Source: Bacteroidota bacterium
GTDB lineage: Bacteria > Bacteroidota > Rhodothermia > Balneolales > Balneolaceae
Reading direction: 5' to 3'
DNA length: 64,000 nt
Assembly: GCA_009909035.1 (NCBI GenBank)
Contig: JAAAOB010000021.1
Span: 1 to 64,000, forward strand
Position 1 is the stretch's first letter. Every line of letters starts with the position of its first letter. Made by a program: the position numbers and the translations under genes. Below are positions 58,729 through 64,000 of the stretch, piece after piece. The notes under the pieces are model-generated. The model worked only from the letters and a program-made list of their open reading frames with translations. It did no database searches and was not told where the DNA came from.

Positions 58729-60852
58729 ATGACACGACGATTTATGGATAATAAAACAACATCTCTGTTCTTCCTACTTCTCACAGGAATGGCCTGGCTT
58801 AATACCGCATGGGCCCAGCAGACAAATGACGCTGAAATACGCCTCTTTGCCCGCTATGTAGACGGCACAGGGATCGAAATGCGGTGGTTCTCCGACAACA
58901 ATGAGGTGATGCGCAGAGGAACCGAGTCAGGATTCATCATCGAAAAGCGGGTGTCAGGAACGGGTGCTTTCCAACCCATAACAACCGTACAGCCGCTGAA
59001 TGAGGCCGAAACCGAGCAGCTGATTCAAGCCAATAATGCTCAGGGTAAGCGGGCGGACCGGCTTCGGGTTGTGACGGAGCTGAGAACATCAGATACAGAG
59101 CACATGCCCGGGGAAATTGATTTTCAAAACCGGATCGAAGATCTCGTAAACCGGAAAAGCGCCGAGGATTTTCGAACCATGACGTTCATGCTGAGCTCCT
59201 TTGAGGATTCGCTTGCGGCCCGCGTTCTGGGGCTTTCTGCTACGGACGCAAATGTTACGCCGGGCCAGACCTATGAGTACCGCGCGAGGCTGGCATCCCC
59301 CGGCGGACTGAATGCGACGTCCATCATCACGGAAATAACCGCCACGGAGCAAACGGCTGAGTATGACGTCCCCATTCTGGTAAACGAAGGCGATGGGGAA
59401 TTATCATTCATCTGGGAGCAGCCGGAGAACTCGGTGGGTCTGTATGTTCAGCGATCGTACGGTGAAAACGGGCCATTTGAAGACTTGAACGACGTGATTG
59501 AGCTGAACCTGAGAGGGCATCAGTATGATGGCCCGCAGCGTGCAACGTTTTCTGATGAAGAACTCAATAATTACAGAACCTACCACTACCGGTTTTTCGG
59601 GCAAAACGTGTTCGGCGAGCGGGTGATGATAGGAGAGGCCTCCGGCACACCACGGGATCTGACCCCGCCGCGGGAGCCGCTGCTGCTTCAGCCAAAACAT
59701 GAAAGTGAAGATACGGTTCGAATCACCTGGCAGATGCCCGAGAGCCTGGCTGATGATCTCGCAGGGTTTGCCGTGCTGCGCGGTGATGGCACCGATGAGG
59801 AATTCACGAGGCTTCATCCGGATCTGACAGACCCAAACCTCCGGGAGTGGGTGGATGTCGATTTTAACCGCGATCTGGATACGTACTACGCAATTCAGGC
59901 CGTTGACACATCAGGGAATGTAAGCACGTCCGCCGTTCTGCCGGTATCGTATATTCGATTTAATCCGCCGGAACGGCCCAAAATTGGCCAGGCCACGATC
60001 GGGGATGACGGATCCGTTGAAATCATCATCAGCCCGGATCCCGAGGGGGCAGTGGATGGCTACAAAATTTTTATGGCGAATGATCCGGAGCATGAATTTT
60101 CCGTGGTAAGCGAGATGTTTGGTGATTCACTTGTAGTTGACGGTCAGCGCACGGTTGTACGCGACACCGTCATGCTGAACACACTCACCAGGAATGTCTA
60201 TTACCAGGTTCGCGCTTACGATGTGCACTTTAACGAATCGGAGCCAAGCGAGGTGATCGCCCTGGAGAGGCCTGACATTGTTCCCCCGCCCCGCCCGGTG
60301 TTCAGAAATGTGAGCACAGGGTCCACACAGATTGATTTTGAAATCGCCCTGCCGTCCGTGAATGACCTTCAAACCGCTACGCTGTACCGCAGATCGGGTC
60401 CGGAGAGCGACTGGCAGCCCGTTAAAACGTTCAGGAAAAAACGGGAGATCGCAAGCTACACCGACCGGCGCCTGGAGCCCGGGGCAACCTATTCCTACCG
60501 GTTGCAGGCGGAAGATCAGAGCGGATTAACGTCCGACTTTAGCCGGCCCGTACGGGTGACAACGGTGAACAGGCGCAGGGTGAATGTTGCGGAGAATCTG
60601 TCAGCACAGAGGGGTGATCGCGGTGCGGTGATCCGGTGGGCCTACCCCGGCAATAATCTTGAAGATGTCTTTTTTGTGATCTATCGGCGCAGTGTTGATG
60701 GTGGTTTACGCCAGGTTGGCCGGAGCGATCAGACCTCGTTTACAGATCGCAGAGTACGCCCCGGCAGGTACGAGTACCGGGTTCGCGCGTTCCGTAAAGA
60801 TGGAAATCAAAGCGGGATGAGTGAGCCTGTAACTCTGTCGTTTACTGAATAA
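58729..60852 (+). CDS. Secreted multi-domain fibronectin type III-like protein
   Basis: Signal peptide; repeated FN3-like strands TWQMPESLADDLAGFAVLRG..., ATYSYRLQAEDQSGLTSDFS..., GRYEYRVRAFRKDGNQSGMSEPV. Confidence 0.8.
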   Translation: MTRRFMDNKTTSLFFLLLTGMAWLNTAWAQQTNDAEIRLFARYVDGTGIEMRWFSDNNEVMRRGTESGFIIEKRVSGTGAFQPITTVQPLNEAETEQLIQANNAQGKRADRLRVVTELRTSDTEHMPGEIDFQNRIEDLVNRKSAEDFRTMTFMLSSFEDSLAARVLGLSATDANVTPGQTYEYRARLASPGGLNATSIITEITATEQTAEYDVPILVNEGDGELSFIWEQPENSVGLYVQRSYGENGPFEDLNDVIELNLRGHQYDGPQRATFSDEELNNYRTYHYRFFGQNVFGERVMIGEASGTPRDLTPPREPLLLQPKHESEDTVRITWQMPESLADDLAGFAVLRGDGTDEEFTRLHPDLTDPNLREWVDVDFNRDLDTYYAIQAVDTSGNVSTSAVLPVSYIRFNPPERPKIGQATIGDDGSVEIIISPDPEGAVDGYKIFMANDPEHEFSVVSEMFGDSLVVDGQRTVVRDTVMLNTLTRNVYYQVRAYDVHFNESEPSEVIALERPDIVPPPRPVFRNVSTGSTQIDFEIALPSVNDLQTATLYRRSGPESDWQPVKTFRKKREIASYTDRRLEPGATYSYRLQAEDQSGLTSDFSRPVRVTTVNRRRVNVAENLSAQRGDRGAVIRWAYPGNNLEDVFFVIYRRSVDGGLRQVGRSDQTSFTDRRVRPGRYEYRVRAFRKDGNQSGMSEPVTLSFTE

Positions 60853-60860
60853 AGCATATG

Positions 60861-60999
60861 TCGCCGGATGAGGGATTTGTCACCGGATGAATTCCCTTCA
60901 TCCGGTGACTCGGCAGGGCAATACGCCGGCCGTAAAGACCTCTTTTACATGGGTCTGGGCTTTCTCCAACTCATCCGATGACGGGAAGTCGTCGGATGA
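60861..60999. repeat. Cluster of five TCATCCGATGA-type palindromes including a 13-bp-arm hairpin
   Basis: 60861-60871 TCGCCGGATGA, 60880-60890 TCACCGGATGA, 60898-60908 TCATCCGGTGA, 60971-60981 TCATCCGATGA, 60989-60999 TCGTCGGATGA; GTCACCGGATGAA-ttccc-TTCATCCGGTGAC. Confidence 0.85.
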
Positions 61000-61066
61000 A
61001 TTGTGGATAAGATTCTCTCCAATTTTAATCGTATATTCACGATTGAATGAAATCAAATCGTGAATT

Positions 61067-61393
61067 ATGACAGAAACACCGTCTTTACAGCTCGATGACA
61101 GATCCATTAAGCGTTCGGCTGAAATTGCCAAAGCACTGGGTCACCCCGCACGAATTGCTATTCTGAAGCTGCTGGCTCAGCGATCCACCTGCTTTTGCGG
61201 TGACATTACCGAGGTTCTCCCGCTGGCGCAATCCACCGTTTCTCAGCACCTGAAGGCTCTCAAATCCGCCGGACTCATCAAAGGGGATGTGGAAGGAGTT
61301 CGGACCTGTTACTGCCTCAATCCGGATGGTATTAAGGAACTCGAGTCTACTCTTTCTGAGCTTTCCAGTGAACTGATTAAGAAGTGTTGCTGA
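61067..61393 (+). CDS. arsR: ArsR-family transcriptional regulator
   Basis: ALGHPARIAILKLLAQRSTCFCGDITEVLPLAQSTVSQHLKALKSAGLI. Confidence 0.93.
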   Translation: MTETPSLQLDDRSIKRSAEIAKALGHPARIAILKLLAQRSTCFCGDITEVLPLAQSTVSQHLKALKSAGLIKGDVEGVRTCYCLNPDGIKELESTLSELSSELIKKCC

Positions 61394-61489
61394 TTGTCAG
61401 GGACGAGTTTTTAACTGACAATAAAAAATTACCCATTGACCATACAACACCGCTATAATATAAACCACCCTCAATCCAACTGATCAAGT

Positions 61490-62110
61490 ATGTACAAAAA
61501 GCTGGAAACCAATATTACAGAACTGAAACAGGGATTTGATAGGATACCATCAAGCCGAAAAGAGCGACTGGGTGAGGTGGCGGAATTTATCAAAAAAGAG
61601 CTGGATGAGAAGGGAATCGTCAAGCTAAATTTTATCTGTACACACAATAGCCGGAGGAGTCAACTGGCACAGATTTGGACCCAGACAGCGGCGGCTCACT
61701 ATGGAATTGATGGCGTAAGGACCTATTCCGGCGGCACCGAGGCAACCGCCTTCAACCCAAATGCCGTGGCGGCCGTTGAGCGGGCCGGATTTAAGGTTGA
61801 TACTCCGGGCGGAGATAATCCAAAATATGATGTTCGCTTCTCAGAGGATGCCGACCCGATGATCTGCTTTTCAAAAACTTTTGATGATTCAGCCAACCCC
61901 TCCAAAGATTTTGCAGCGATTATGACCTGTTCAGAGGCAGATGATAACTGCCCCTTTGTTCCGGGCGCAACATTCCGCAAACCAGTTCCGTATCGCGATC
62001 CCAAGGAGGCCGACGGTACCGGGAGAGAAAAGGAAATCTACGATGAACGCTGCCGGCAGATCGGTACGGAAATGATTTTTCTGATGGAGCTTCTGACTAC
62101 CAACCTGTGA
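61490..62110 (+). CDS. arsC: Low-MW protein-tyrosine-phosphatase-like arsenate reductase
   Basis: LNFICTHNSRRSQLAQIWTQTAA (CX5R loop); GGTEATAFNPNAV; MTCSEADDNCPFVPGA. Confidence 0.88.
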   Translation: MYKKLETNITELKQGFDRIPSSRKERLGEVAEFIKKELDEKGIVKLNFICTHNSRRSQLAQIWTQTAAAHYGIDGVRTYSGGTEATAFNPNAVAAVERAGFKVDTPGGDNPKYDVRFSEDADPMICFSKTFDDSANPSKDFAAIMTCSEADDNCPFVPGATFRKPVPYRDPKEADGTGREKEIYDERCRQIGTEMIFLMELLTTNL

Positions 62111-62231
62111 TTTCTGATAGGTTTAGTGGGCTAATGCTTGATCAATGAACGGTACGAACGCCCTTTTTGGACTGCTTAACCCATTATTTTTTAATCGAAC
62201 TCAGGTGGGTACTTGTTCAGGGTGTCTAACT

Positions 62232-63998
62232 CTACTCTTCTTTTGATGGCGGCCTTCGATTATCTCCCGAAATGGTATCAATCAGCTTGTTGTATGGATC
62301 GATTCCTACGGACACAGGCTGTTCATCAACAGTAATAGTGAACTCGTTCATGATATCAGTGAATTTGCGTTTTTCGAAATAGAGCACGGTTTCGTTTCCT
62401 TCCTCATCCAAACCAAACACACCCACATCAATCCAGTCGTTGAGGGGCAGCGATTCTACCGGCCGGCGGCGCCCTTCGATCTCCACCGCAAGACTGTCAC
62501 CGGCTTCATTTTTATAGATGCGTTCTCCCGTTTCATCCGCCCGGTACTTGGAAGCCTGTAGCGACAGATGTACTTGATATGTGCTGTCAACTTCTGTGTA
62601 GGTCGCCTCTTCCACCCGGTTGTCGTACAGCGTGATGGTTTCAAACATGTCTTTAATAAGATATTGCATTGAATCGGGTGTTGCCTCTTTCAGGTATTCA
62701 ACAAGATCCAGTGAGATCGTGTAAGGCGGCTCCTGGAACGCCACCTCATCAATGTAATCACTCAGGGCGGTATGTAGCTTATTCTCGCCGATGTAATCAC
62801 TCAGCGCATAAAACACAAGCGACCCTTTGTTGTAGTGAATATACTGCTGATTCTCGTTGTAAATCAGCGGCAACTCCCGCTGAGATTCAAACGTCCGCCC
62901 GGTCAGATAGCTGTCGAGCGCGTCCTTGAGGAACCGGCGCATTTGATGAACGCCATACTCTTTTTCCAGTACTTTCAGGGCACTGTATTCCGATAGGCTT
63001 TCAGATAGCATGGTGGCACCCTGCACATTGGCCCCGATCACCTGGTGGGCCCACCACTGGTGCGCTACCTCGTGTGCGGTAATACTGAACGGGTAATTTA
63101 CGGCATCTTGATCCGTGGTATCTACATCGGCGATGAAACCGACAGCCTCAGAATAGGGAACCGTGTTTGCAAACGACTGCGCAAAGCTGCCCCCGGTTCT
63201 CGGGAACTCAATAATACGGAGCTGACGAAATTGGTAAGGACTATAATTTTTCGTGTAATACTCCAGAGATTTTTTTACTCCGTCGATCATATACTCCAGG
63301 TTGTAGGTGTGATCGGGATGATGGTAAATTTCGATATTGACATCGTTCCAGTTGTCTCTTACAACATCAAATTCAGCAGAGATGAAGGAGTAAAAATTCA
63401 CCATGGTACTGTCCATTTCGTAATGGAAATAGCGCCGGCCGTTCTCCTCCCACTCCCGCTGCAAATACCCGGGAGCGATGGCAATCTGTTCCGGGGAAGT
63501 CGAAATTGTTGTTTCAAAGTCGATCCAGTCGGCATCGCTGGAAATATAGTTGTTCATCCGTGCCAGGCTGTCCGTTGGTGGTGCCATGCGGTCTTTGGGT
63601 GGTAAGCCGTACCGTTCACGAGACTCCCGGCTGCTCAGTTCCCCGGATTCCTGGTACCCGATTCTCGGGAAAAGTGAGTTGTTGAAAAAAGTTCCGTTAT
63701 ATCGAACAGGCGATTGATTTTCCAGGATTTCATTAGGCTCATTGGCCAGGGTAAAATCGAATCGAATCGAATCGCCGGGCATCAGTGGCTCCGCAAGCCG
63801 GTAGATATCGTAATTCATCGTGTCATCTTCAACAACCAGATCAAAGTCCTGGTCAAAGGTAAACGTGCTGATAAAATTATTGTGATCAATGTGAATGGAG
63901 TCGATAGCCGCAGCCGTTTTATTTACCATGATATAATGGCCACTGGCTTCCAGGTCCCTTGTTTCGGGATAGAGGTCCAGGTTAATTGCCGTCGACAC
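62232..63998 (-). CDS. M1 family metallopeptidase, N-terminus truncated at window edge
   Basis: ITAHEVAHQWWAHQVIGANVQGATMLSESLSEYSAL (HEXXH-X18-E). Confidence 0.92.
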   Translation of the reverse strand: MSTAINLDLYPETRDLEASGHYIMVNKTAAAIDSIHIDHNNFISTFTFDQDFDLVVEDDTMNYDIYRLAEPLMPGDSIRFDFTLANEPNEILENQSPVRYNGTFFNNSLFPRIGYQESGELSSRESRERYGLPPKDRMAPPTDSLARMNNYISSDADWIDFETTISTSPEQIAIAPGYLQREWEENGRRYFHYEMDSTMVNFYSFISAEFDVVRDNWNDVNIEIYHHPDHTYNLEYMIDGVKKSLEYYTKNYSPYQFRQLRIIEFPRTGGSFAQSFANTVPYSEAVGFIADVDTTDQDAVNYPFSITAHEVAHQWWAHQVIGANVQGATMLSESLSEYSALKVLEKEYGVHQMRRFLKDALDSYLTGRTFESQRELPLIYNENQQYIHYNKGSLVFYALSDYIGENKLHTALSDYIDEVAFQEPPYTISLDLVEYLKEATPDSMQYLIKDMFETITLYDNRVEEATYTEVDSTYQVHLSLQASKYRADETGERIYKNEAGDSLAVEIEGRRRPVESLPLNDWIDVGVFGLDEEGNETVLYFEKRKFTDIMNEFTITVDEQPVSVGIDPYNKLIDTISGDNRRPPSKEE

Positions 63999-64000
63999 GA

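Overview
This is a 64-kb chromosomal segment of a Bacteroidota/Balneolota-like bacterium. The lineage is inferred from TAnnTTTG-type promoters, type IX secretion (T9SS) C-terminal tails and DUF3078/DUF2911/DUF2851 families. Housekeeping genes include glyQS (partial), asd, prs-rplY-pth, ahcY, msrA, mscL, mnmE, a gluconate catabolic block (gntP-gntK-gnd), an arsR/arsC pair, two tRNAs (Gln-TTG, Leu-GAG) and an edge-truncated M1 peptidase. Between these lie several accessory stretches. (1) A 147-148 bp repeat is bounded by GTAG + palindrome and its inverted counterpart (REP/BIME-like), with one copy after mnmE and a tandem cluster before a GIY-YIG gene. (2) A 201-bp MITE-like element has 22-bp terminal inverted repeats. 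(3) A TCATC[C/G]GATGA palindrome family is clustered in a few intergenic regions. (4) A gene-remnant zone holds a truncated histidine-kinase tail and a decayed M28 peptidase, both paralogous to intact genes in the window, flanking an LGY-repeat membrane protein. (5) An FAD-oxidoreductase pseudogene carries both an in-frame stop and a frameshift. (6) A two-gene pair encodes a 1604-aa protein (N-terminal barrel-like region, acidic linker, giant beta-rich region) and an FN3-type protein. (7) A 1105-aa FG-GAP/CARDB/T9SS protein has an internally duplicated Ser/Thr-rich module. (8) An ECF sigma factor and Ser/Thr kinase-TPR pair may use sigma phosphorylation. All calls come from reading the sequence; no searches were run.
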